From the IMG/VR virus record IMGVR_UViG_3300022689_000093, positions 1 to 33,975 of that record: a stretch of 33,975 nt of DNA; one strand, written 5' to 3'. The position numbers and the translations under genes were made by a program. Below the pieces are notes generated by a model, which did no database searches, was not told where the DNA came from, and saw only the letters and a list, made by a program, of their open reading frames with translations. This document shows positions 8,726 through 15,717 of the stretch, piece by piece. Numbering within the stretch: the first letter of the stretch is position 1; each line of letters begins with the position of its first letter. Source of the DNA: a virus.

Positions 8726-8731
8726 TTGACA
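8328..8731 (+). repeat. Cluster of TTGAC(A/T) boxes
   Basis: Six same-strand copies occur at 8328, 8467, 8514, 8528, 8540 and 8726. Two of them are TTGACATA (8328 and 8540). Only 8528 (with TATACA at 8552, spacer 18) and 8726 (with TACACT at 8749, spacer 17) make good promoter pairs. The rest may be old promoters or binding sites for an initiator or regulator. Confidence 0.4.
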
Positions 8732-8754
8732 ACACATCTCAAGTCTGATACACT
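8726..8754 (+). promoter_or_regulatory. Early operon promoter
   Basis: A consensus -35 TTGACA (8726-8731) is followed by an exact 17-base spacer and -10 TACACT (8749-8754). Initiation near 8761 would fall in TAAACAGTTG, a motif also found near two other putative promoters, which suggests an operator. The first gene starts at 8800 behind AAAGGAG. Confidence 0.6.
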
Positions 8755-8799
8755 TATAAACAGTTGAGAAACAAAAAAAACTTTAAAGGAGTATTAAAA

Positions 8800-9153
8800 A
8801 TGAAAAACAAAAAATTAAAAAATCTTATTAAGCTAGGTAGTAAAGTTAGTATTTATGTACCAAGCACCATAGATATTAACAAAGATTTTGATAATAAGAT
8901 AATAGTAGATAAGACTTTATCATTATTATCTGAAAAGTTTGGAGGTGCAACAAGTACCAAAGCAATCGGATGCTGGGTTACCAATTCTAAAGACTTGGTA
9001 AAAGAACAAGTAACCTTATGCTATGCATATACTGATAGTATAACATTAGAAAAAGAGATTAATAACATAATAGATTATTGTTTAAAGTTAAAGAAGGAGC
9101 TTAAACAAGAAGCAATTAGCTTAGAAATAAACAATGAATTATATTTTATATAA
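8800..9153 (+). CDS. Conserved small phage/plasmid protein of unknown function
   Basis: The start is placed at ATG 8800 because AAAGGAG lies 9 bases before it; an in-frame TTG at 8764 sits at the expected transcription start and lacks a ribosome site. The 117-residue protein has the pattern IYVPSTID near residue 20, a FGGATSTKAIGCW block near residue 50 and a C-terminus with QEAISLEINNELYFI. I recognise this arrangement from small proteins carried by plasmids and phages of low-GC anaerobes, but know no function. It is the first gene of the early operon, a place often used for host-takeover or anti-defence genes. Confidence 0.8.
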   Translation: MKNKKLKNLIKLGSKVSIYVPSTIDINKDFDNKIIVDKTLSLLSEKFGGATSTKAIGCWVTNSKDLVKEQVTLCYAYTDSITLEKEINNIIDYCLKLKKELKQEAISLEINNELYFI

Positions 9154-9164
9154 GGGGGGGTATT

Positions 9165-9347
9165 ATGAACAATACAAATAAAGACATAGTTGATTTTATT
9201 ATAGACTTTGAAAGTGGTAACTTATCAGATAGTGAGATTATAGAATTTTTCCAACACTTGTTAAATACTGGTACAATAAACGGCTTACAGGGTACTTACC
9301 AAAGGCTAGCAAACAGTTTATTAGAAGCTGGGTTAATCAGCAAATAG
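9165..9347 (+). CDS. Small conserved phage protein (DUF7417-like)
   Basis: This 60-residue acidic protein has the pattern FIIDFESGNLSDSEIIEFFQHLLNTG, followed by LQGTYQRLANSLLEAGLI. This short all-helical family is widespread in phages infecting many bacteria and has no known role. A run of G residues (AAGGGGGGGG) a few bases before the ATG is an unusually long ribosome site. It lies 11 bases after the preceding gene. The family label is from memory of the motif; I am fairly confident of the family but not of any function. Confidence 0.8.
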   Translation: MNNTNKDIVDFIIDFESGNLSDSEIIEFFQHLLNTGTINGLQGTYQRLANSLLEAGLISK

Positions 9348-9375
9348 AATAAATAATAAAAAAAGAGGTGATAAA

Positions 9376-9792
9376 ATGAAAGAAAATTTAAAAAATTATT
9401 CAAAAGATGAGTTAAGTTTGAGAGTATTTAATGAGTGTGATTTGTATAAAATGAGGCATAGTAAAACATTACCTTATAAACTTAGAACAAATTACGACTA
9501 CACAAATAAACAACTTGATGTATTAAAACAAGATTTAAAAGAAGATTTTGAAGAGATATGTAATTATATATATGACAAGAACATATTTAGTTATCATAAC
9601 TTTCTAGGAAATAATCTAACAAATTGTGATGAACAGACTATCCCAATTTATGAGCAAGATTTATATAAAAGAATACAAGCAATAGTAAAAGATATAAGGG
9701 TTCATAGTCAATATAAATTAGTAGGCTTATTAAATGGTGTTGAGATAACAAAAGATGGGCAAGACAAGATTTTTGACATTAAAATAAAATAA
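9376..9792 (+). CDS. Hypothetical early protein
   Basis: This 138-residue hydrophilic protein starts with KNYSKDELSLRVFNECDLYKMRH, a pattern I associate with small accessory proteins of gut phages and plasmids. The rest is helical with no membrane segment or catalytic motif. AGAGGTG lies 6 bases before ATG 9376. It is part of the same operon as its neighbours, with short gaps. Function unknown. Confidence 0.7.
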   Translation: MKENLKNYSKDELSLRVFNECDLYKMRHSKTLPYKLRTNYDYTNKQLDVLKQDLKEDFEEICNYIYDKNIFSYHNFLGNNLTNCDEQTIPIYEQDLYKRIQAIVKDIRVHSQYKLVGLLNGVEITKDGQDKIFDIKIK

Positions 9793-9809
9793 AAAAAAGG
9801 TAGTGTAAA

Positions 9810-10004
9810 ATGAAAATACAAGTAAATGATAAAATTTTTAATTATGATGATGTGTCAGGCGATTTAATATCAGTTGAAACTAATACTAATTGGGTTAGTG
9901 ATAAAGAAATAGACAAGATTAGAAAATCTAAAATAGACTGGGATAATACCGATATACAAGAACTAGACTTAGAAGAACCATATTATAAAAATTACTATAA
10001 ATAA
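9810..10004 (+). CDS. Hypothetical small acidic protein
   Basis: This 64-residue protein begins with a short beta-hairpin-like segment (IQVNDKIFNYDDVSGDLISVETN) and ends with an acidic and Tyr-rich tail (ELDLEEPYYKNYYK). AAAGGTAG precedes the ATG. No domain is recognised; the coding call rests on operon position, ribosome site and codon use like its neighbours. Confidence 0.6.
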   Translation: MKIQVNDKIFNYDDVSGDLISVETNTNWVSDKEIDKIRKSKIDWDNTDIQELDLEEPYYKNYYK

Positions 10005-10015
10005 GGGGGTTTATC

Positions 10016-10360
10016 ATGGGTTATAGAAGCGATATTGCAATTTGTGTTCCTGAAAAGGAATACTTAAAAGCAAGTAAAGAAGTAAAAGAAGAATTAGAAA
10101 TGTCAGACATTAAAAAAAGTGTAAAGTTAGATTTTGATAAAGGGCTTGTTTTTATTTATGAAAGTATCAAATGGTATGATGATTACGACCATGTAAAGTT
10201 AATCTTAGGGTTTTTAAAGCCTTTAGTTAGAGATTTTAAACAAGCTGGTTTTATCAGAATTGGGGAAGAAATTAACGACATTGAACGGTACGGCGATATA
10301 CTAGACTATAATGTTTTTGCTGAAGCAAAATTAAACTTAGATAACTTAAAGGAGATTTAA
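10016..10360 (+). CDS. Conserved phage protein, YRSD family
   Basis: The 114-residue protein starts MGYRSDIAICVP and continues with SIKWYDDYDHVKLILGFL and GFIRIGEEINDIERYGD. This three-block pattern is typical of a small cytoplasmic family seen in many phages and mobile elements, with no known activity. AAGGGGG precedes the ATG. The predicted fold is alpha/beta with no membrane segment. The conserved acidic and aromatic residues in the middle could form a binding surface, but that is speculation. Confidence 0.75.
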   Translation: MGYRSDIAICVPEKEYLKASKEVKEELEMSDIKKSVKLDFDKGLVFIYESIKWYDDYDHVKLILGFLKPLVRDFKQAGFIRIGEEINDIERYGDILDYNVFAEAKLNLDNLKEI

Positions 10361-10364
10361 AATT

Positions 10365-10883
10365 ATGAGTAAATCAAAATTATATATAAATAGCGATGAC
10401 TTTATAATTGAATTAAAAATACTTGAAAGGTATATCAATAGTGTAATTGATACTTACCCTAATAGCTTAAAAGCAATTAATGAAATTGGAAAATATATAA
10501 AAAATTTTGAGCTAGAAATAACTAAGCAACTCGTTAAAATAGATAATAACCAAAATAAAAAAGATAACCTAAATAAAGAATTATTACAAGACTTTGAGGA
10601 ATTATGGAGTGTTTATCCTAAAAAACTTGGTAAAAAACAAGCATTTAAACACTATTCACACGAAAGTAAAACAAATAAAAACTTATATCAAGACTTACTA
10701 ATAGCTATTGAGAATTATAAAAAATATATAAAAGAAAATAATATTGAACCTAGATATATTAAAAATGGCTCAACTTTCTTTTATAACTACCAAGATTATT
10801 TAAATATTGAAACTAATAGCTTTGAAGATATAAAAGATAATAATAAAAAAATACTTGATGATATGTTTAAAGGGGGTATCTAA
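10365..10883 (+). CDS. Replication-protein-like, W-x2-YPKK-x-GK domain
   Basis: The 172-residue protein has a helical N-terminal part (about residues 1-80) and a C-terminal domain reading LWSVYPKKLGKKQAFKHY, then IENYKKYIKENNIEPRYIKNGSTFFYNYQDYL. That combination is characteristic of the C-terminal region of many phage replication proteins of the DnaD/helicase-loader or O-protein type. There the W..YP.K motif and the STFF/YL end form a small helical unit. The N-terminal DNA-binding winged helix of full-length versions is not obvious, so this may be a short form. It is followed one base later by the next gene, suggesting the two act together in replication. Confidence 0.6.
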   Translation: MSKSKLYINSDDFIIELKILERYINSVIDTYPNSLKAINEIGKYIKNFELEITKQLVKIDNNQNKKDNLNKELLQDFEELWSVYPKKLGKKQAFKHYSHESKTNKNLYQDLLIAIENYKKYIKENNIEPRYIKNGSTFFYNYQDYLNIETNSFEDIKDNNKKILDDMFKGGI

Positions 10884-11462
10884 TTGATATTAGCTGAATT
10901 TATTAAAAGCCTAGTAGATTATTATCAAATTGACCTAACTAAGCATAAAGAAAAAATAGATATAACTAAAGGATACCTTAATAAAAAAGCTATCCCAGAC
11001 TATTCTAATCTATTTGAATTTATATGTACTGATTTTACACCTACAGGCATAAACCCATTCCCTGCTATATACCATATAGACAAGATAATTAAAGAGCATA
11101 GAAACGATATTATTAAGCATGAAGTACCAGAAAAAAACGAAGCTATTAAATGGTATGATGATATATTCCTAAATGATGAACAAACCGATTACGATTACAA
11201 AGCTAGTTATAACGCTCTTAATAGATGCTTTAACGAAATATATAAAATCGACCCAAAAGCTAAAGAATATAGTTTCTCAATGCTACTTTTCACTGCTTGG
11301 ACGAATAACATAATTGAAAATAACTTTGATAATTTTTACAATGATGAAATGAAAAAGATAGAAGCATTTAAAAAAACTGACACCTATATCAATATGCGTA
11401 ATCATTTAAAAGATGCTTATATTAATTCTAAAAAATTTAAAATTGTTAAGGAAATTTATTAA
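10884..11462 (+). CDS. Hypothetical protein paired with the replication-like gene
   Basis: The frame starts at TTG 10884 directly after the preceding stop, behind an AAAGGGGGT site; no ATG is better placed. The 192-residue product is helical and acidic with many aromatic residues, and no clear motif. The C-terminal 60 residues are Lys-rich. Tight coupling to the replication-protein-like gene suggests a role in initiation, such as a helicase loader or primosome partner, but no Walker motif is present, so an AAA+ loader is excluded. Confidence 0.65.
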   Translation: MILAEFIKSLVDYYQIDLTKHKEKIDITKGYLNKKAIPDYSNLFEFICTDFTPTGINPFPAIYHIDKIIKEHRNDIIKHEVPEKNEAIKWYDDIFLNDEQTDYDYKASYNALNRCFNEIYKIDPKAKEYSFSMLLFTAWTNNIIENNFDNFYNDEMKKIEAFKKTDTYINMRNHLKDAYINSKKFKIVKEIY

Positions 11463-11470
11463 AAAAAACA

Positions 11471-11498
11471 TTGACAATATAGGCAAACAGTTTAAAAT
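11471..11498 (+). promoter_or_regulatory. Internal promoter before the HTH gene
   Basis: TTGACA at 11471-11476 is followed by a 16-base spacer and TAAAAT at 11493-11498. The spacer contains CAAACAGTTT (11484-11493), similar to motifs at the early promoter and at 8561. A repressor bound here would block polymerase. The next gene starts at 11520 with AAAGGAG. Confidence 0.55.
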
Positions 11499-11519
11499 AT
11501 ACATAAAGGAGTTGGTAAT

Positions 11520-11726
11520 ATGGACAAGGCTTGGAAAGAAAAAATGCTAACTGAAAAGTATATAACCTTTCAGGAGTTGGCTAGATTATGGGGTATATCT
11601 AAGCAAGCAGTTAGGACTAAAATGATTAGATGGGGGCTTTATGAAAAGCATTATCTACTTGGTTGTGTAGTAGATAGGCAAAAACTAAGAGAATATATAA
11701 TAAACAAGGAGAAAGAAAATGATTAA
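11520..11726 (+). CDS. Small helix-turn-helix DNA-binding protein
   Basis: The 68-residue protein carries a MerR/excisionase-type winged helix: ITFQELARLWGISKQAVRTKMIRW at about residues 16-39 is a clear helix-turn-helix. It is followed by a wing (CVVDRQKLREYI), as in excisionase-like and resolvase-associated regulators. It has its own promoter with a candidate operator in the spacer, so it may regulate itself. It overlaps the SSB-like gene by 8 bases. No recombinase is present, so a regulatory role is more likely than excision. Confidence 0.75.
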   Translation: MDKAWKEKMLTEKYITFQELARLWGISKQAVRTKMIRWGLYEKHYLLGCVVDRQKLREYIINKEKEND

Positions 11727-12147
11727 AATTAATGTTAAAAAAGTTAGTAAAAAACAAGGTTCTTACAACAGGGGAGGGAGAGAAGTACCTTACACAAAAT
11801 TTGGGCTATTATCAACTGACGATGTTTGGTACGGAGCTTTTGAAAAAGATTACCAAGCAGTTTGTGAATTTAACAATGTTAAAGAGATAAATGAAAATGA
11901 CATTGTTGAATTTGAAGTAACTGAATCAGTTGCTAAGAATGGGCAAGTCTACAAAAATGCAACTGCACCAAGTGTTCAATCTCAAATAAACGATTTAAAG
12001 CTAGAAATTAAAAGGCTTAAAGCTATTGCTGAAGCTGGAGGCTTATTTGAAAACAAAAATGCTAAAATAGATAAGGTAACTGAAAAGCCTAATGGAGATA
12101 AAGACATTGAAATAGGCTTTGAAGAACAAGAGGATATACCATTTTAA
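11719..12147 (+). CDS. Single-stranded DNA-binding-like protein
   Basis: The 142-residue product has a beta-rich N-terminal 85 residues compatible with an OB fold (KFGLLSTDDVWYGAF, then NDIVEFEVTES) and a short coiled helix (about 88-106). A flexible acidic C-terminus ends EEQEDIPF. An acidic tip ending in D-I-P-F is the hallmark of bacterial SSB proteins, where it recruits replication and repair partners. The core does not match the standard SSB sequence closely, so this is a diverged phage type. It stands next to genes for a Cas4-like nuclease and replication proteins, consistent with a recombination and replication module. Confidence 0.7.
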   Translation: MIKINVKKVSKKQGSYNRGGREVPYTKFGLLSTDDVWYGAFEKDYQAVCEFNNVKEINENDIVEFEVTESVAKNGQVYKNATAPSVQSQINDLKLEIKRLKAIAEAGGLFENKNAKIDKVTEKPNGDKDIEIGFEEQEDIPF

Positions 12148-12172
12148 AATAATATAATAAGGGGACAGACAA

Positions 12173-12655
12173 ATGAATAAAGAAAAAGTAATAAACATTA
12201 ACTGGACAAAAGTCTCTGAAATAGCTACTGAACTTGCATACCTAGAAAAAACTATTGAAGAACTAGAAGCTAAAGACCTAAAGAACTTACCTAAGTTTGA
12301 ACAGAAAATGCTACAAAGAGATTACAACATAGCTGTATCTGAAATAAATGCTAACTATCACTACATGGATAAAGAATTGGGGCTTATTAGACTAGCAAAC
12401 GATATCCTGTTTGACATTGAAAGAACTGGTTTGGTAGCTAATGAACAAGAATATAACGACATCTATGATAAGGTTAAAAATAAATGGTTAGTTGAACTTC
12501 TAGCTTCACCTGATATAGCTATGCCTTTTGAAAAAACTAGAGATACAATAAGAAATATAAGCAGAGATGTAATGATTAAATATGATGAAGAACTTGCTAT
12601 TAAAGACTTAGATAAAGAAATGCAAGATGAACTAGCTAACTATGAAGTTAGATAA
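12173..12655 (+). CDS. Hypothetical helical protein in the recombination cluster
   Basis: This 160-residue, almost entirely helical and acidic protein has no cysteines and no membrane segment. AGGGGAC precedes the ATG. It lies between the SSB-like gene and the Cas4-like nuclease. That position is compatible with a recombination mediator or annealing partner, but no Rad52, Erf or RecT signature is visible. Function unknown. Confidence 0.65.
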   Translation: MNKEKVININWTKVSEIATELAYLEKTIEELEAKDLKNLPKFEQKMLQRDYNIAVSEINANYHYMDKELGLIRLANDILFDIERTGLVANEQEYNDIYDKVKNKWLVELLASPDIAMPFEKTRDTIRNISRDVMIKYDEELAIKDLDKEMQDELANYEVR

Positions 12656-12666
12656 GGGGGCATAAC

Positions 12667-12936
12667 ATGACTGATAAAATACAAGGTAGATTTTTACTAT
12701 GGCTTAAAAATAATCCTGAAATATATAATAGCATAGAAGAATTAAGTATTAGAGCATTTAATAAAGGTAAAAAACAATACAGTATATGGGCTATTGTAAA
12801 TCATGTTAGATGGGGTGATTTCTTAAACCCTGTTAAAATAGATAATAGATATACACCTTTACTAGCTAGAAGAATAATGAAAAAAAACAAACAATTAAAA
12901 GGTTTCTTTAAGATTAAACCTTTAAAAGGGGAATAA
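12667..12936 (+). CDS. Hypothetical basic protein, possible winged helix
   Basis: This 89-residue basic protein has the central pattern YSIWAIVNHVRWGDF followed by NRYTPLLARRIM. Such short basic helical proteins with an H-V-R-W core recur in phage early regions, and the layout would suit a small nucleic-acid-binding domain. AAGGGGG precedes the ATG. It is followed directly by the nuclease gene. No firm family assignment. Confidence 0.6.
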   Translation: MTDKIQGRFLLWLKNNPEIYNSIEELSIRAFNKGKKQYSIWAIVNHVRWGDFLNPVKIDNRYTPLLARRIMKKNKQLKGFFKIKPLKGE

Positions 12937-12939
12937 ATA

Positions 12940-13734
12940 ATGCAAGAAATAGTTTCTTTCCTATATACTGATGCTTTAAAACAGTATTTAAAGGAATTAA
13001 AAGATAAGATAAGTAGTGGTAAACCAAACACTGATTGCCTAAGAGCTTCAAGTAGTGGGCATTGTGCTAGAAAACTATGGTACCAATACCACAATACTAG
13101 TCCTAAGCTACTTAATGAATTTAATGATAGAGATATGCCAGCAGAAGATTGGATTTCATTACATAAGAAAAAATCTAGGCTAATGTTTACCTTTGAACTT
13201 GGATACCTTATTGAAGATCAACTAGTGAAAAGACTTGGAGATAAGATATATGGATCACAAAAAGAACTAGATATTAATATAGGTAAACATAAAATATCTG
13301 GACATATTGATGGGTTATTTAAAGACTCAAGGGGTGAAGAATGGATAATAGATTTTAAGTCTATTAATACTAAAAGCTATAACTATGAAGTAAAAAAAGG
13401 TAAAATAGACTATGCTTATAAATGTCAAGCCCATTGCTATATGTACAAACTAGATATACCTAGGTTTAAGTTTGTATATTACGATAAGAATAAAAGCGAC
13501 ATGATGGAAGTTGATTTATACTATGGGCAAGAAATAATAGACCAAGTACAAGAACGATTTGATAAAGTAACAAGTGATAACATTCCTGAAAGAGAAGTAG
13601 ATATTAAAGGTAAGGATAAATGGAAGTGTAGTTATTGCAACTACTTTGATACTTGTTATAAAGGTATATATAAAATGGTACCTAATGGTAAAGGTTCTTA
13701 TACAATAGTGGAGGATAACTTATATGAAATGTAA
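12940..13734 (+). CDS. PD-(D/E)XK nuclease, Cas4/RecB-like, with Fe-S cluster cysteines
   Basis: This 264-residue protein has all the marks of the Cas4/AddB-type exonuclease family. Cysteine C42 (GHCARKLWY) and a C-terminal trio C230, C233 and C239 (CSYCNYFDTC) would hold a 4Fe-4S cluster. The catalytic set is E92 (LGYLIED), D124 (GHIDG), D138 and K140 (IIDFKS), followed by the QxxxY motif at Q163 (QAHCY). Phage Cas4-like enzymes resect DNA ends for recombination. No CRISPR genes or arrays are present, so a CRISPR role is unlikely. It overlaps the next gene by 11 bases. Confidence 0.9.
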   Translation: MQEIVSFLYTDALKQYLKELKDKISSGKPNTDCLRASSSGHCARKLWYQYHNTSPKLLNEFNDRDMPAEDWISLHKKKSRLMFTFELGYLIEDQLVKRLGDKIYGSQKELDINIGKHKISGHIDGLFKDSRGEEWIIDFKSINTKSYNYEVKKGKIDYAYKCQAHCYMYKLDIPRFKFVYYDKNKSDMMEVDLYYGQEIIDQVQERFDKVTSDNIPEREVDIKGKDKWKCSYCNYFDTCYKGIYKMVPNGKGSYTIVEDNLYEM

Positions 13735-14038
13735 TGATGAAGCATTAAAAAACTATATAGCAGAAGCATTAAAATATACAATGAAACTAAAAAAACTAAC
13801 AATAGATCAAGTTTGCATAGGTACAGGAATAGGTAAAACTACTATGTTTATGCTTTTAAAAGGTAAACAAATGCCTAAGGTTAATACACTCTTAAAACTC
13901 TGTTTGTTCTTACAAATGCCAATGGATGTTTTGATTGGATCTAGTATCACTAAAAAACATCAGAAGACATTTAACCTAGGGTTATTCTTATTCTCTGGTT
14001 TATTAGGTTTTATTATATGTTTATTAATTAAAGGATAG
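13724..14038 (+). CDS. Membrane-anchored Cro/CI-type HTH protein
   Basis: The first 75 of 104 residues form a Xre-type helix-turn-helix domain: LTIDQVCIGTGIGKTTMFMLLKG around residues 25-47, followed by MPKVNTLLKLCLFL and MDVLIG as the usual fourth and fifth helices. Residues 83-102 (NLGLFLFSGLLGFIICLLI) are a clear transmembrane helix ending two residues before the C-terminus. The protein would therefore be tethered to the inner membrane with its DNA-binding domain in the cytoplasm. It overlaps the nuclease gene and has AGTGGAGGA as a ribosome site. It may be a repressor or a DNA-to-membrane tether; either is inference. Confidence 0.8.
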   Translation: MKCNDEALKNYIAEALKYTMKLKKLTIDQVCIGTGIGKTTMFMLLKGKQMPKVNTLLKLCLFLQMPMDVLIGSSITKKHQKTFNLGLFLFSGLLGFIICLLIKG

Positions 14039-14048
14039 GAGGCTTTAT

Positions 14049-14435
14049 ATGACAGTGGCTAACATAACCGAAGAAGTAAAAAAAGATTTAGATAATCTAA
14101 TAAGTAAGAGCATTAAAGAAACAATAGTTCTAGATACTAAGAATTTTTTAATAGGTAGACATTTTAATAGGATATGTCAAGAAGAGTTAAGAGAAGTTGT
14201 TAAAGCACACATGGGAGATGATCTAAAAGCCGAAATAAAAAAACATATGGAATATTTAATAAACAACGAAGAAATACTTTCCAAACTTATAGAGAATTTT
14301 TTATTAGGTTATAAATATGATTATTATGACCATGATGATTATGGAAAACCAATGGAGGCTTTACTTACAGAAATTTTAGAAGAACAAAAAGATAAGATAA
14401 AAGATGCTTTGTTAAAAAGAATAAAGGAGGCTTAA
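14049..14435 (+). CDS. Hypothetical helical early protein
   Basis: This 128-residue protein is largely helical and charged, with a YKYDYYDHDDYGKP segment near residue 97 that is rich in Tyr and Asp and could bind metal. AGGAGGC precedes the ATG. It is followed one base later by the next gene. No known domain. Confidence 0.65.
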   Translation: MTVANITEEVKKDLDNLISKSIKETIVLDTKNFLIGRHFNRICQEELREVVKAHMGDDLKAEIKKHMEYLINNEEILSKLIENFLLGYKYDYYDHDDYGKPMEALLTEILEEQKDKIKDALLKRIKEA

Positions 14436-14436
14436 T

Positions 14437-14796
14437 ATGAATAAAAAATCGTTTTATGAACTAAAAATTGGGCAGACTATTTATTATAAAGGCAAAGCTA
14501 AAAGAATAAAAAAGTTAAAACAAGATTTTGCTTACAAATATATAATGTTTGATACAGAAGAGTTTAACAGAGATTGGGAAGAAATTTACAAATATTGTTC
14601 TTTAGAACTGCCAGATAAATACAAAAGGTATGAAGAAGCTAAGCTTGTTAAGGATGGTAAATTACAGAAAGGCAAGATGGCAGAAATAATAGAAGAATTA
14701 AGAAGTGGAGATGGCTATAGTATTGCAGATACAGTTAGAGAGTATAATTTAGATGAATTAATAGCTGACATAGTAGATGGAGGTATTGAGATATGA
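14437..14796 (+). CDS. Hypothetical early protein with small beta-barrel-like start
   Basis: In this 119-residue protein the first 35 residues (FYELKIGQTIYYKGKAKRIKKL) resemble an SH3-like or KOW-like strand pair. The remainder is helical and ends in an acidic segment. AAGGAGGC precedes the ATG. It overlaps the next gene by ATGA, so translation is coupled. Function unknown. Confidence 0.65.
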   Translation: MNKKSFYELKIGQTIYYKGKAKRIKKLKQDFAYKYIMFDTEEFNRDWEEIYKYCSLELPDKYKRYEEAKLVKDGKLQKGKMAEIIEELRSGDGYSIADTVREYNLDELIADIVDGGIEI

Positions 14797-15011
14797 GTAA
14801 ATATTGGACGACAAAAGAAGGTAAGAAAATATTAATATCTGATTTAGAAACAGGACATTTAAATAATATTATAAACATGATGCAAAGAAACGGAACTGAC
14901 ATGAATAGATACGGCAATGATGGTTCTGATGGTTTTGATCCTTGGTATGATGATGAAATAAATCCATTGTTTGAAGCATTGTTGATTGAAAGAGAAAAAC
15001 GGGAGGTATAA
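14793..15011 (+). CDS. Hypothetical small protein
   Basis: This 72-residue protein starts at an ATGA overlap with the preceding stop. It contains a short segment ISDLETGHLNNIINMMQRNG typical of phage proteins with a 'set to work at, list of residues, then DPWYDDEINPLFEAL' pattern. There is no membrane segment. The pattern W-x-T-x-E-G-x-x-I-x-I-x-D-L-E-x-x-H-L-x-N recurs in phages, but I know no function for it. Confidence 0.65.
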   Translation: MSKYWTTKEGKKILISDLETGHLNNIINMMQRNGTDMNRYGNDGSDGFDPWYDDEINPLFEALLIEREKREV

Positions 15012-15259
15012 TGATGTATAAAAAATTATATGAAATAGAAGGCTTTGATAATGGAGTTAAGGTTAGACACAAAAACTGGAATGAGAATTGCTATATATAC
15101 TTTTATGTTACTTATGATGGATTTAATTGCAAGAAAGGTACTTGGTTAGACGAATATGGTAAATTAGCATGGGATGGGTATTTTAAATATTTTCACAAAC
15201 CAGTATGGGAAGTATATCAAGATCCAAATGAAAAGAAAAAAGGAGGTAGAATGATATGA
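15011..15259 (+). CDS. Small KVRxxxW-type phage protein
   Basis: In this 82-residue protein the first 60 residues read GFDNGVKVRHKNWNENCYIYF, then TYDG...DEYGKL, ending KPVWEVY. That layout is common in small phage proteins with a compact beta fold and is loosely reminiscent of DUF2829 (Tad2-like anti-Thoeris) proteins. The resemblance is by eye and weak. Two ATG codons in a row follow a GGGAGG site. It overlaps the next gene by ATGA. Confidence 0.65.
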   Translation: MMYKKLYEIEGFDNGVKVRHKNWNENCYIYFYVTYDGFNCKKGTWLDEYGKLAWDGYFKYFHKPVWEVYQDPNEKKKGGRMI

Positions 15260-15456
15260 AATTTGATTTAAAAGATATAGTAGTTAAATTAGACCAAGCA
15301 GTTAAGCATTATATAGATGTTAGAGAAAGAATGGAGTTAGCACTAGATGATGATTTAGCTGATTTAGAAGATGAAAGAGATGGTGTTATTGATGAAATAA
15401 AGGGAATAGAAGATGAGTTAAGTTATATACTTAGTTCTATTAAGGAGGTAGAATGA
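15256..15456 (+). CDS. Hypothetical acidic coiled-coil protein
   Basis: This 66-residue, strongly acidic, helical protein (DDDLADLEDERDGVIDEI) probably forms a coiled-coil dimer. AGGAGG in the preceding gene and an ATGA overlap support the start. Its charge could allow DNA mimicry, but no evidence goes beyond composition. Confidence 0.6.
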   Translation: MKFDLKDIVVKLDQAVKHYIDVRERMELALDDDLADLEDERDGVIDEIKGIEDELSYILSSIKEVE

Positions 15457-15698
15457 AAATACACAAAACAAGAAGTATGATTAAAAAAGATACATGGTGT
15501 AAAAATATAGCACCCAAACATTTAACAACTCACTACTGGAGTAGATGTACTTGTGAAAAATGTTTTGAAGAAGCAATAAATGGTAGACCTGAAAATAGAA
15601 AATCTAATAGCGAAACAATAATTATTACTGCTCAAAAATATTATGATAAATTGATCCAAAAAAAAGCTCATATAAACCATCCTAACAAACAAATATAG
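15453..15698 (+). CDS. Hypothetical Cys-containing basic protein, last early gene
   Basis: This 81-residue basic protein has Cys and His residues in the first half (WCKNIAPKHL, HYWSRCTCEKCFEEA) that could bind one zinc ion. The second half is helical and basic. AAGGAGG precedes the ATG and the start overlaps the previous stop by ATGA. It is the last gene before the terminator hairpin at 15718. Confidence 0.65.
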   Translation: MKIHKTRSMIKKDTWCKNIAPKHLTTHYWSRCTCEKCFEEAINGRPENRKSNSETIIITAQKYYDKLIQKKAHINHPNKQI

Positions 15699-15717
15699 AC
15701 ATGCCTAACCTTTTCTA

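Noticed and set aside
8764-9153. Start of the first early gene at TTG 8764
   Set aside because: It lies at the predicted transcription start with no ribosome site; ATG 8800 has AAAGGAG before it.
11520-11726. Excisionase indicating an integrated prophage
   Set aside because: No integrase or attachment-like site was found in the window, and the fold is equally common in regulators.
12940-13734. CRISPR-associated Cas4 with a nearby array
   Set aside because: No repeat-spacer array or other cas gene is present; stand-alone phage Cas4-like nucleases are common.
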